Below are positions 14,786 through 21,168 of a DNA stretch of 23,154 nt, in pieces. The stretch is from a virus: positions 1 through 23,154 of the IMG/VR virus record IMGVR_UViG_3300020404_000465, one strand, 5' to 3'. A model generated the notes under the pieces. The model saw only the letters and a program-made list of their open reading frames with translations, had not been told where the DNA came from and did not search any database. Both the position numbers and the translations under genes were made by a program. Position 1 is the first letter of the stretch. Every line of letters begins with the position of its first letter.

Positions 14786-15890
14786 TACTTTGTTAATCAG
14801 TGGGATTGTGTTAAGCAATCCCATTGGTGATATTGTAGAACAATCTGGTAATGGTTTCATCACCAGAGATAAAGAACAATTAGAAAATCCTGTAGGGACA
14901 GAGATTGTTCTTAAAGATGAAGCACAAACAGTCAATGGTAGAATGAAAATTGTCTTCTTAGACAATGAAGTTTTAGATATGACTGAACACACTTATGCTT
15001 ATATCGATGAAGCATATTATGATCCCAATCCAAACTTATCTAAAATGTCCATTAAAATGGTACAGGGTACAGCAAGATTTACATCTGGATTAGGTAATAG
15101 AATCAACAAAGCAAACGTAAACGTTTCAACACCAACTGCTCAGATATCAATTAAGGGTACAGATTTCACTACAACCGTAGATGAGATCGGAAGATCATTA
15201 GTGATCTTACTCCCAGATGAAGAGACAGGAGAATCAAGTGGCGAAATAGTAGTTTCAAATTTAGGTGGTGAAGTTACACTCAATCAACCATATCAAGCAA
15301 CTGTAGTTGCAACATTAGATACTGCACCAACTACAGCATTAACAATTAATAACATTACACCAAACATGATCGATAATATGTTTATTGTTAATCCACCACC
15401 TGAAGTAAGAGAACAATTAGAAGATGATTACAGAGATGATCAAGATCAAGATCAAGGTATTCTAGATGTAGACTTCTTAGAATTTAACGAACTCGAAGGT
15501 GATGCATTAGCAGACACTACAGAGGACTTATCTTTCTCAGAGTTGGACATAGACTTTCTTGATGTTGATTTCTTGACTGATCTCTTAGACGTAGTACCAG
15601 AATTAGAAAGAACAACAGTTCAACTTAGAGATGTGCAATCAGGATCTAGTGCAGTAGGAAATATAGATTTGATCGGAGCGGCCTTTGGATTCAATAAAGA
15701 CTCGCAGTATAATATTTTTATCAGAGACAATGAACTAATATTCTTTAGAGATGTTAATGGTCTCATAGAAATTATCATAGCAAGTGGCAACTCTGGTACT
15801 TTAGAAACAAATGTCGACAGTTATCAAGGTATAATAGAATTTGGTAGTGGAGACAAAGCAATTGAGATTGTGATCAATCAATCTAACTAA
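14739..15890 (+). CDS. FecR-domain exported protein
   Basis: An exported protein of about 383 residues. A signal peptide (SIKKILLTTLSTLLISGIVLS) is followed by a FecR domain: QSGNGFITRDKEQLENPVG, then L-x-D-x-x-x-V-N-G-R-M, MTEHTYAYIDE, a MVQGTARF strand and TPTAQISIKGTDF. A very acidic linker (about residues 220-275) precedes a beta-rich C-terminal part ending in INQSN. I chose ATG 14739 because it starts right at the signal peptide; ATG 14724 adds five residues. Both overlap the curlin-like gene. FecR domains are periplasmic sensors, and FecR genes often neighbour CHASE2 cyclase genes, as here. Confidence 0.85.
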   Translation: MQSFRSIKKILLTTLSTLLISGIVLSNPIGDIVEQSGNGFITRDKEQLENPVGTEIVLKDEAQTVNGRMKIVFLDNEVLDMTEHTYAYIDEAYYDPNPNLSKMSIKMVQGTARFTSGLGNRINKANVNVSTPTAQISIKGTDFTTTVDEIGRSLVILLPDEETGESSGEIVVSNLGGEVTLNQPYQATVVATLDTAPTTALTINNITPNMIDNMFIVNPPPEVREQLEDDYRDDQDQDQGILDVDFLEFNELEGDALADTTEDLSFSELDIDFLDVDFLTDLLDVVPELERTTVQLRDVQSGSSAVGNIDLIGAAFGFNKDSQYNIFIRDNELIFFRDVNGLIEIIIASGNSGTLETNVDSYQGIIEFGSGDKAIEIVINQSN

Positions 15891-15911
15891 ATATAACACG
15901 GAGGAAAATTT

Positions 15912-16058
15912 ATGCAATATTTAACAAAGTTTTTAGAATGGCATGAAGATTTGACCTACAAATGGTTAGAACGCCTACAGATAACTGAGTATCAAGCAAT
16001 GCTCATATCTTTTTTAGAAGGTGCTCTACTTACACTATTATTAGTATGGATTTTTTAA
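15912..16058 (+). CDS. Small membrane protein (48 aa)
   Basis: A 48-codon frame behind a strong ribosome binding site (GGAGGAAAA), between FecR and the second curlin-like gene. The N-terminal half is amphipathic with several Trp residues (LEWHEDLTYKWLERLQ). The C-terminal half is one transmembrane helix (MLISFLEGALLTLLLVWIF). Its end overlaps the next start by 13 bases, which suggests coupled translation. I do not recognise it. The strong ribosome binding site and the overlap make it likely real. Confidence 0.65.
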   Translation: MQYLTKFLEWHEDLTYKWLERLQITEYQAMLISFLEGALLTLLLVWIF

Positions 16059-16705
16059 AAAGAACATTTATTATAGGGGCATTTATTTTAATAAGTGCCC
16101 TCACTTTTGCCGATGACAATCACGTTCATGTAGAACAAGTCAATGGTGGTGATAACTTAACACTTAATGTTGAGCAAATAGGATATGGAAATCTTATTAG
16201 ATTCACTACTGATCACGGAAACAACACATTCAATCTCTCTCAAAAAGGTAATGGCAATACAATCTCATGGGTCCCTTGGTGGGGTTCTGGAGAAGCATGG
16301 GGCGGTGATGTTGACGGATCAAACAACACAATCAATATCGATCAAGACGGTGGATCAACATATGGTGCTCACGTCTTAGGCAATTACAATGAAGTCAATG
16401 TAGAACAAGACGGTACACACGAAACGTACCTAGATATTCATGCAAGTTATACAGAGACAAACATAGATCAAGATGGATCAGGCGACAAATACGCAAGAGT
16501 ATATTATTATGGTAGTACAAATAACTCAGAAGTAAACTTAATACAGAATGGTACAGGTACACACGGTGCTTACATTCAACTTCAAGGAAATTATTTAACT
16601 ACACTCAATCTCACTCAACAAGGTGCAACAGCACAATCTTATAATCTTACACAGAACTGTATGACAGTTGGTGGTTGCTCAGTCTCAGTTACACAGGGCA
16701 ACTAA
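16046..16705 (+). CDS. Secreted curlin-like repeat protein 2 (amyloid subunit candidate)
   Basis: The closer of the two to curlin. A signal peptide (MDFLKRTFIIGAFILISALTFA) precedes about 197 residues with repeated Q-x-G-x-x-N units: LNVEQIGYGNLI, FNLSQKGNGNTI, INIDQDGGS, VNVEQDGTHET, TNIDQDGSGDKY, VNLIQNGTGTHG, LNLTQQGATAQSYNLTQ. The spacing is about 20-24 residues, as in CsgA/CsgB. The mature N-terminus (DDNHVHVEQV...QIGYGN) closely matches that of the protein at 14039, so the two are related subunits. A C-terminal Cys pair (NCMTVGGC) recurs. Presumed to be secreted through CsgG and to form fibres; not shown here. Confidence 0.87.
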   Translation: MDFLKRTFIIGAFILISALTFADDNHVHVEQVNGGDNLTLNVEQIGYGNLIRFTTDHGNNTFNLSQKGNGNTISWVPWWGSGEAWGGDVDGSNNTINIDQDGGSTYGAHVLGNYNEVNVEQDGTHETYLDIHASYTETNIDQDGSGDKYARVYYYGSTNNSEVNLIQNGTGTHGAYIQLQGNYLTTLNLTQQGATAQSYNLTQNCMTVGGCSVSVTQGN

Positions 16706-16782
16706 TGTTACCTCAAAATAGATATAGAAAGTATAGACTTATGGAATGGAGAAAGGGATTGATTATAGATATCTATGTATAA
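16705..16782 (+). CDS. Possible 25-codon peptide before the cyclase
   Basis: ATG at 16705 overlaps the preceding stop (TAATG) and opens a 25-codon basic frame (MLPQNRYRKYRLMEWRKGLI...), which ends just after the cyclase ATG at 16775. It may couple translation of the cyclase to the curlin-like gene. It contains internal GGAGAAAGG-like sequence that could be the cyclase ribosome binding site. Weak evidence; it could be chance. Confidence 0.3.
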   Translation: MLPQNRYRKYRLMEWRKGLIIDIYV

Positions 16783-18613
16783 TTGGAAAACAGTTTTAGT
16801 TACAATCGGTCTATGTTTAGGATTAAAAATATGGAATCCATATTTCATAGAAAATATATCATGGTCATGGTTTGACTTCTTACATCAACAACAAGAGATT
16901 CAAAAAGTAGAAGACATTGTTCTAGTGGACATAGATGAAAAGTCCCTAGAAAAATATGGTCAATATCCTTGGCCGAGAGGAATTTATGGGGAGATATTAT
17001 TAAATACTGACCCAAGTTTGACACATGTTTTTGCAATTGGGTTTACTGAACCGGATCGTTTCCAACAAGACAATGATTTTGCGTTAGGACTAATCAATAG
17101 ATTGTCCGTCTTATCATCTCAACCAACTAATCAAAAAGGCACCGGGGCCGCACCTTTCGTCAAGACTACAACATTTGGTGGTGGACAGATAGAAGATTCT
17201 ATTTGGTCTTATGATGGGATCGCATCACCGGTTGAAGTTCTGCGTAACAATACTTATGGTGTTGGTGTTACAGTTGCTACACCTTCTCAGATGGGTACAG
17301 CAAACTTTGATGGAACAATTAGATCAGCACCACTTATCGTAAAAGCAAACGATGTTATATATCCATCTCTTGCTCTAGAGACACTCAGAGCATTATACGA
17401 TATGCCTAACTACAATACAAAAGTTACACCAGAAGTTGGAATAGAATGGATCAGAATGGGTAAAGCACCACCAATCGAGACTACTCCAACAAGTGATGTA
17501 ATGATCAGTTATTGGAACGAGTTTGATAGAATATCAGCAAGTGATCTTGAGACTGCTAATCTTACAAACAAGGTTCTAGTATGGGGTCTAACTGCTGAGG
17601 GATTGAATAATCCAATTTCAACCCCAGTGGGTGTATTATATCCTCATCAAGTTCAAGCAAACCTAATCCAAACCGTTCTGCAAGAAGTTCGAATACAACA
17701 ATCCTACTATCTTGAATTTCTCGAAGTTGTTCTTCTCTTGACAGTTTTGCTAGGAATATTGGGAGCGGTTTACATGCTTCCCACAACTGTTTCGGCGATA
17801 GTGAGTTTAGGTATTGTTGGACTTCAGTTGGGTGGTGGATTCTGGATTTGGACTTATGATTACGTTCTTTTCGATACTTTCTGGTCATCGATATCCTCCA
17901 TAATGGTATTTGGACATGCTTCTTTCAACAAATACTATATTACATATCAACTCAAAGAACAAATTAAGAAACAGTTCAAGATGTATTTATCTCCAGACAT
18001 GGTTGAGGAGTTGCAGAAAGACCCTAGCAAACTCAAGTTAGGTGGGGATAGAAAAGAGATGACTTTCTTATTCATGGACATCTGTGGATTTACTCCTGTT
18101 TCTGAACATTACAAAAACAAAGATGACCCAGAGGGTCTAGTCATACTTATTAATAAATATCTAGATACGATGACAAAAATTATACTAAGTCATGGTGGTA
18201 CCATTGATAAGTATATGGGTGATTGCATAATGGCATTTTGGAATGCTCCTTTGGATTGTGAAGATCATGCTCAGAAGGCAATTGATGCATCGAGAGAAAT
18301 ATCAGAGAAAGCAGATGAACTTATTAAAGAATATGAAGAACAAGGTCTTCCTAGGATTGATGTTGGTATCGGGATTAGTACAGGGGAATGTATTGTCGGA
18401 AACATGGGATCAGAACTTAGATTTGACTATTCCGTCATCGGAGATGCCGTCAACTTGGGTGCTAGACTCGAAGGACAAACTAGAAATTATGATGGGATTC
18501 GAGTGTTGCTATCGCAAAGAACTGCTGGACTCTGTCAAGCAGGACTATTTACTAGAGTCGATGATATCAAAGTCAAAGGAAAAGAAGAACTCGTTACAAT
18601 TTACACTATCTGA
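16775..18613 (+). CDS. Membrane adenylate cyclase with CHASE2 sensor domain
   Basis: A 612-residue class III nucleotidyl cyclase, probably making cAMP. An N-terminal membrane helix is followed by an extracytoplasmic CHASE2 domain (VEDIVLVDIDEKSLEKYGQY, PWPRGIYGEIL; to about residue 305). Two or three more membrane helices lie at about 312-385. The catalytic domain has metal ligands D435 (FMDICGFT) and D483 (DKYMGDC inside GTIDKYMGD), purine-specifying K479, and YSVIGDAVNLGARLE with transition-state N560 and R564. S553 sits where adenylate cyclases have Asp or Thr, so ATP is the likely substrate but not proven. All catalytic residues are present. FecR, its usual genomic neighbour, is two genes upstream. 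Confidence 0.93.
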   Translation: MYNWKTVLVTIGLCLGLKIWNPYFIENISWSWFDFLHQQQEIQKVEDIVLVDIDEKSLEKYGQYPWPRGIYGEILLNTDPSLTHVFAIGFTEPDRFQQDNDFALGLINRLSVLSSQPTNQKGTGAAPFVKTTTFGGGQIEDSIWSYDGIASPVEVLRNNTYGVGVTVATPSQMGTANFDGTIRSAPLIVKANDVIYPSLALETLRALYDMPNYNTKVTPEVGIEWIRMGKAPPIETTPTSDVMISYWNEFDRISASDLETANLTNKVLVWGLTAEGLNNPISTPVGVLYPHQVQANLIQTVLQEVRIQQSYYLEFLEVVLLLTVLLGILGAVYMLPTTVSAIVSLGIVGLQLGGGFWIWTYDYVLFDTFWSSISSIMVFGHASFNKYYITYQLKEQIKKQFKMYLSPDMVEELQKDPSKLKLGGDRKEMTFLFMDICGFTPVSEHYKNKDDPEGLVILINKYLDTMTKIILSHGGTIDKYMGDCIMAFWNAPLDCEDHAQKAIDASREISEKADELIKEYEEQGLPRIDVGIGISTGECIVGNMGSELRFDYSVIGDAVNLGARLEGQTRNYDGIRVLLSQRTAGLCQAGLFTRVDDIKVKGKEELVTIYTI

Positions 18614-18917
18614 ACCAATCACAAATGCTCAATGGATTACATTCGGCACTCTACAATTAGCAGACATCTATACAACCTATCGTGGACTTCAATATGATTG
18701 TGTTAAAGAATTAAATCCTATTATTGGAGAAAGACCATCAGTAGGTAAGATGATCTTTATCAAGACAGTAGTTCTCTCACCAGCAATTAGACATGATTTG
18801 AATAGAGAAGTAATATCAACAAAAACTATGGATCAAATGAACTTTCTAATGGGTTTAGTTGTGGGTAACAACTATAATGTCTGGAGAAAAGCAGACAAGT
18901 ATTGCAATAAATACTAA
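18561..18917 (+). CDS. Hypothetical membrane-associated protein (DUF5658-like)
   Basis: The frame is open from 18243, but most of that overlaps the cyclase. The plausible start is ATG 18561, giving 118 residues and a 53-base overlap. The core reads WITFGTLQLADIYTTYRGL, then DCVKELNPIIGERPS and MIFIKTVVLSPAI. This D-x-x-x-T-x-x-G-L...E-x-N-P-x-x-G pattern resembles DUF5658-type small membrane proteins and similar unknowns of marine phages. Hydrophobic stretches are short, so membrane association is likely but not certain. Function unknown. Confidence 0.65.
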   Translation: MISKSKEKKNSLQFTLSEPITNAQWITFGTLQLADIYTTYRGLQYDCVKELNPIIGERPSVGKMIFIKTVVLSPAIRHDLNREVISTKTMDQMNFLMGLVVGNNYNVWRKADKYCNKY

Positions 18918-18937
18918 CACTTAATTATGGAGAAATC

Positions 18938-19144
18938 ATGCCGGTAAAATATGGAAAAACATCTGTACAGATTGACAGAAACACAAAAAAGAAATCAATA
19001 GTTCATGACTATATGCATACTAAATCAAACTCAGAGTTGATCGAAGCATATAACAAACCAGTCAAACCTAAACTCAGACAGAAGGTCAAGAACGAGATAG
19101 TCAGAAGAAACAAAAAAGGTCTAGCAAATATTACATTTGCATGA
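18938..19144 (+). CDS. Small basic hypothetical protein (68 aa)
   Basis: A 68-residue, strongly basic protein (DRNTKKKSIVHDYMHTKS, KPKLRQKVKNEIVRRNKKG) with a GGAG ribosome binding site. It begins MPVKYGKTSVQIDRNT, a start I associate with small conserved proteins of marine T4-like phages but cannot name. It may bind nucleic acid. An AATAAATA box lies about 25 bases upstream, and a TGATATAAT -10 overlaps its stop codon. Confidence 0.75.
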   Translation: MPVKYGKTSVQIDRNTKKKSIVHDYMHTKSNSELIEAYNKPVKPKLRQKVKNEIVRRNKKGLANITFA

Positions 19145-19150
19145 TATAAT
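19142..19150 (+). promoter_or_regulatory. Extended -10 promoter TGATATAAT
   Basis: TG-A-TATAAT is a perfect extended -10 overlapping the stop of the 68-aa gene; no -35 is evident. It would start an RNA near 19157. The 5' part of that RNA forms a hairpin, GTAACA-ATAC-TGTTAC (19165-19180). ATGTAACAA occurs at 19163 and again at 19196. It leads to the 35-codon gene at 19266. Confidence 0.55.
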
Positions 19151-19265
19151 GACTAAATACATATGTAACAATACTGTTACGACCTTGCAACATTTATGTA
19201 ACAAGACTAAGTAGAGAAATCGAAGAGCAGTTACGGATAGTTGCGATACATTATAGGAGATAAAA

Positions 19266-19373
19266 ATGCATAGATTAGCATCATTGTCTGCCTACTACGC
19301 AGAAAGATTTCACTCATTGATGAAGTGTGGTAGACTTAACAAAGTAATCAAAATGGTGAACGTTCAAAAATAA
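19266..19373 (+). CDS. Small hypothetical protein (35 aa)
   Basis: A 35-codon frame with a good ribosome binding site (TAGGAGATAAAA) and the extended -10 promoter TGATATAAT some 115 bases upstream. The product (MHRLASLSAYYAERFHSLM, then KCGRLNKVIKMVNVQK) is basic and amphipathic, with one Cys. I do not recognise it. The ribosome binding site and promoter are better than expected by chance. Confidence 0.5.
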   Translation: MHRLASLSAYYAERFHSLMKCGRLNKVIKMVNVQK

Positions 19374-19396
19374 TTCAATTATTTTTAAAAAACCCC

Positions 19397-19435
19397 TTGA
19401 AAAATTGGTGGTTGAGCATATATAATATATAAATA
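19397..19435 (+). promoter_or_regulatory. Promoter(s) of the hsp20 leader: TTGAAA-N18-TATAAT and TATAAATA
   Basis: TTGAAA (19397-19402) and TATAAT (19421-19426) are 18 bases apart, and an exact T4 late consensus TATAAATA follows at 19428-19435. An early-type and a late-type promoter may overlap here. Either would produce an untranslated leader of nearly 400 bases ahead of hsp20. Confidence 0.6.
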
Positions 19436-19775
19436 CAAATGCTGAAAAAAGATAATTCTTTCTTCAAAAGTGCTCGGGTTGATAACAAACCAATTCATTG
19501 GTAGCAACAATCTTCAAAAGAGCACGGTTAGATAACTCTTTTCAAAGCACTAGAACTGATATAAGGGTAATCAGATCGTAAGTGAAGAAAACCTACTATT
19601 GAAGTTCGCCTTGTCGGCAGATAGGTTCACCGAGTAAGGGAGATCAGATCGTAAGTGAAGAAATCCTACTACTCATAGTACCACACAAAACCGATAAGTT
19701 TTAGTATGAACTGATTTGCTGACTTTTAATTGAAGTAATTCGATAAAGAGATACCAGCAGATCAGATCATACGCC
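19436..19775 (+). ncRNA. Structured, repeat-containing leader or small RNA
   Basis: No convincing gene lies in this stretch, but it is not featureless. A 26-base unit starting TCTTCAAAAG occurs at 19461-19486 and 19511-19536, exactly 50 bases apart. Its two cores, GTGCTC and GAGCAC, are reverse complements. ACCAA-TTCA-TTGGT (from about 19488) forms a hairpin between them. A second unit of 37 bases (with ATCAGATCGTAAGTGAAGAA) occurs at 19562-19598 and 19635-19671. Between those copies AACCTA (19590-19595) can pair with TAGGTT (19622-19627), enclosing GCC-TTGTC-GGC. It could be part of the hsp20 mRNA leader or a processed RNA. Function unknown. Confidence 0.5.
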
Positions 19776-19822
19776 CTAATTGCCCATAAGGGGATTAGAA
19801 ATAACTTGCTATTTAATAGGAG
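19776..19822 (+). promoter_or_regulatory. ROSE-like RNA thermometer before hsp20
   Basis: Two hairpins precede the hsp20 ATG. The first, 19776-19798, pairs CTAAT with ATTAG and CCC with GGG. The second pairs TTGCTAT (19806-19812) with ATAGGAG (19816-19822) around a three-base loop, burying the ribosome binding site. Its stem contains a G8-G20 opposition (19808 with 19820) flanked by U-A and C-G pairs. This is the UUGCU/AGGA arrangement that defines ROSE elements, which open on warming to let small heat-shock genes be translated. Structure inferred by eye. Confidence 0.6.
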
Positions 19823-19828
19823 AAACCA

Positions 19829-20239
19829 ATGACAGCAATAGATACATTTGGTCAATTCAGACCGTTCACAATAGGATTCGATAAACTCTTTTCAGACATG
19901 GAGAGGATATCTAATATCAACGACAACTTTCCACCATACAATGTGATTAAATCTTCAGAAGATACATATCTCATTGAACTTGCAGTTGCAGGGTTCAACA
20001 AAGAAGAACTCAATATTGAATATAAAGATTCAATACTAACTGTAACAGGTGATAATACTACACGTCAGGAACTAGACTTTGTACATAAAGGAATTTCAGA
20101 GAGAAGTTTCAAAAGATCATGGACACTTGGTGAACATGTTAAAGTTAAATCTGCATCAGTAGTTAATGGGTTGTTAGTTGTATCTCTTGAGAGAGAGATT
20201 CCTGAATCTGAGAAACCTCAGACAATCAAAATTAAGTAA
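19829..20239 (+). CDS. hsp20: Small heat-shock protein Hsp20 (IbpA-like)
   Basis: ATP-independent chaperone that holds unfolding proteins. The 136 residues carry an N-terminal arm (FRPFTIGFDKLFSDMERI) and an alpha-crystallin domain from about residue 36: PPYNVIKSSEDTYLIELAVAGF, LTVTGDN, and the class A ending VVNGLLVVSLEREIPE with PQTIKIK. Marine T4-like phages commonly carry such a gene. It is preceded by a ROSE-like hairpin over its AGGAG ribosome binding site and by a long leader, suggesting heat-controlled translation. Downstream comes a promoter-dyad region before peroxiredoxin. Confidence 0.95.
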   Translation: MTAIDTFGQFRPFTIGFDKLFSDMERISNINDNFPPYNVIKSSEDTYLIELAVAGFNKEELNIEYKDSILTVTGDNTTRQELDFVHKGISERSFKRSWTLGEHVKVKSASVVNGLLVVSLEREIPESEKPQTIKIK

Positions 20240-20246
20240 AACCCTA

Positions 20247-20285
20247 TTTACAGATACTCCTGTTTGTATTATAATAGGAGTATCT
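20247..20285 (+). promoter_or_regulatory. Promoter TTTACA-N17-TATAAT inside a 10-bp dyad
   Basis: TTTACA (20247-20252) and a perfect TATAAT (20270-20275) are 17 bases apart, a strong promoter for peroxiredoxin. AGATACTCCT (20252-20261) and AGGAGTATCT (20276-20285) form a perfect inverted repeat. Its left arm lies in the spacer and its right arm directly follows the -10. A repressor or activator bound here would control transcription. In RNA it could also form the 3' hairpin of the hsp20 mRNA, though no T run follows. Confidence 0.75.
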
Positions 20286-20307
20286 TAATTAATTAGGAGA
20301 TTTTATT

Positions 20308-20805
20308 ATGATAAACGTAGGTGAAAATTTACCAGACGTAAACATGCCAGTAAGAGTTGACGGAGATTTTGTTCTTCTCAATACTACTGAACAGTTTGCT
20401 GGTAAAAGAGTTGTAATCTTTGCACTACCGGGTGCATTCACGCCAACATGTTCATCATTTCAACTACCAGGATTTGAAACAATGTTTTCAAAGTTTCAAG
20501 AGAAAGGTATTGAAGAGGTGTACTGTTTATCTGTAAACGATTCATTTGTTATGAACTCATGGTTCGAGACACAGGGTGTACAGAATGTGAGACCACTACC
20601 AGATGGTAATGGTGAATTTACAGAACTTGTAGGTGCAAGTGTAAAGAAAGCAAACTTAGGTTTTGGTGTAAGATCATGGAGATATGCAATAGTTGTAAAC
20701 GACAATGTCGTTGAACATGTATTCGCAGAAGAAGGATTCGGTGATAACATCGATACTGATCCATATGAAGTATCAACACCAGAAAATGTTTTAGCAAACA
20801 TCTAA
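20308..20805 (+). CDS. Peroxiredoxin (Prx5-type)
   Basis: Thiol peroxidase that reduces hydrogen peroxide and organic peroxides. The 165 residues carry the active-site motif PGAFTPTCSS with peroxidatic C48. GFETMFSKFQEKGIEEVYCLSVNDSFVMNSW is typical of the Prx5/redoxin group, as is the late-domain RSWRYAIVV. A second cysteine near residue 73 could resolve the sulfenic acid or be incidental. It has its own strong promoter and a good AGGAG site, and is closed by a terminator, so it is a separately controlled single-gene unit. Peroxiredoxin is not a standard T4 core gene and looks like acquired stress protection. Confidence 0.94.
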   Translation: MINVGENLPDVNMPVRVDGDFVLLNTTEQFAGKRVVIFALPGAFTPTCSSFQLPGFETMFSKFQEKGIEEVYCLSVNDSFVMNSWFETQGVQNVRPLPDGNGEFTELVGASVKKANLGFGVRSWRYAIVVNDNVVEHVFAEEGFGDNIDTDPYEVSTPENVLANI

Positions 20806-20810
20806 ATATA

Positions 20811-20833
20811 AGGGCACCTAGAGTGCCCTACTT
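20811..20833 (+). terminator. Intrinsic terminator after peroxiredoxin
   Basis: AGGGCAC (20811-20817), loop CTAGA, and GTGCCCT (20823-20829) form a 7-bp GC-rich stem followed by ACTTTT. The next gene's ATG (20836) lies just after it, with no room for a ribosome binding site outside the stem. Confidence 0.8.
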
Positions 20834-20835
20834 TT

Positions 20836-21168
20836 ATGTCAAAATTATTCGGAACAATATACAGAGTCGTAGAGAACCCATTCGAGAAAGATGCGGGTAT
20901 AGAACTTATTGGTTCAGAATGGAAAGGATTAGTTTATCAGTATGGTGATGTACAGTTTGTTGAAGGTGAAAAACAAATTAACTTTCAAAGAAGTATAAGA
21001 AGATTGCCAGAAGACGTAGAAGAGACAGAGGAAAACATAGAAGAATTACTAAATAATAGTGATCTTAATCAATTGATGGGTGACATTCTCCTTGAATTAA
21101 TTGATGAACAATTAGAGAAAGACAAGTATGAACAGAGAGTTATTACAGGAACAGATCAAGAGACATGA
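20836..21168 (+). CDS. Conserved-looking hypothetical protein (110 aa)
   Basis: I do not recognise this 110-residue protein. The N-terminal part looks folded and beta-rich (LFGTIYRVVENPFEKDAGI, then GSEWKGLVYQYGDVQFVEG). The C-terminal part is acidic and helical (LPEDVEETEENIEELLNNS). It starts just behind the peroxiredoxin terminator without a visible ribosome binding site. Its last 41 bases overlap the lysozyme gene, so the two may be expressed together. No signal peptide or membrane helix. Confidence 0.75.
   Translation: MSKLFGTIYRVVENPFEKDAGIELIGSEWKGLVYQYGDVQFVEGEKQINFQRSIRRLPEDVEETEENIEELLNNSDLNQLMGDILLELIDEQLEKDKYEQRVITGTDQET

Noticed and set aside
16095-16115. GTGCCCTCACTTTTG as another copy of the promoter spacer motif
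   Set aside because: It lies in the signal-peptide coding part of the second curlin-like gene and has no TTGACA or -10 around it.
18243-18560. Upstream extension of the 18561 gene inside the cyclase
   Set aside because: It would overlap the conserved catalytic domain of the cyclase by about 370 bases in another frame; only the part from 18561 resembles a real protein.
19563-19671. tRNA gene suggested by the 73-base repeat period and GGTTCACC
   Set aside because: No 7-bp acceptor stem, anticodon arm or proper T-stem could be paired; the repeats look like a structured leader instead.
19461-19671. CRISPR array
   Set aside because: Only two copies of each of two different imperfect repeats, with pairing between unlike copies and no uniform spacers or cas genes.
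19673-19855. 60-codon minus-strand frame
   Set aside because: It has no ribosome binding site, runs opposite to every other gene, and overlaps the hsp20 start and the hairpins.
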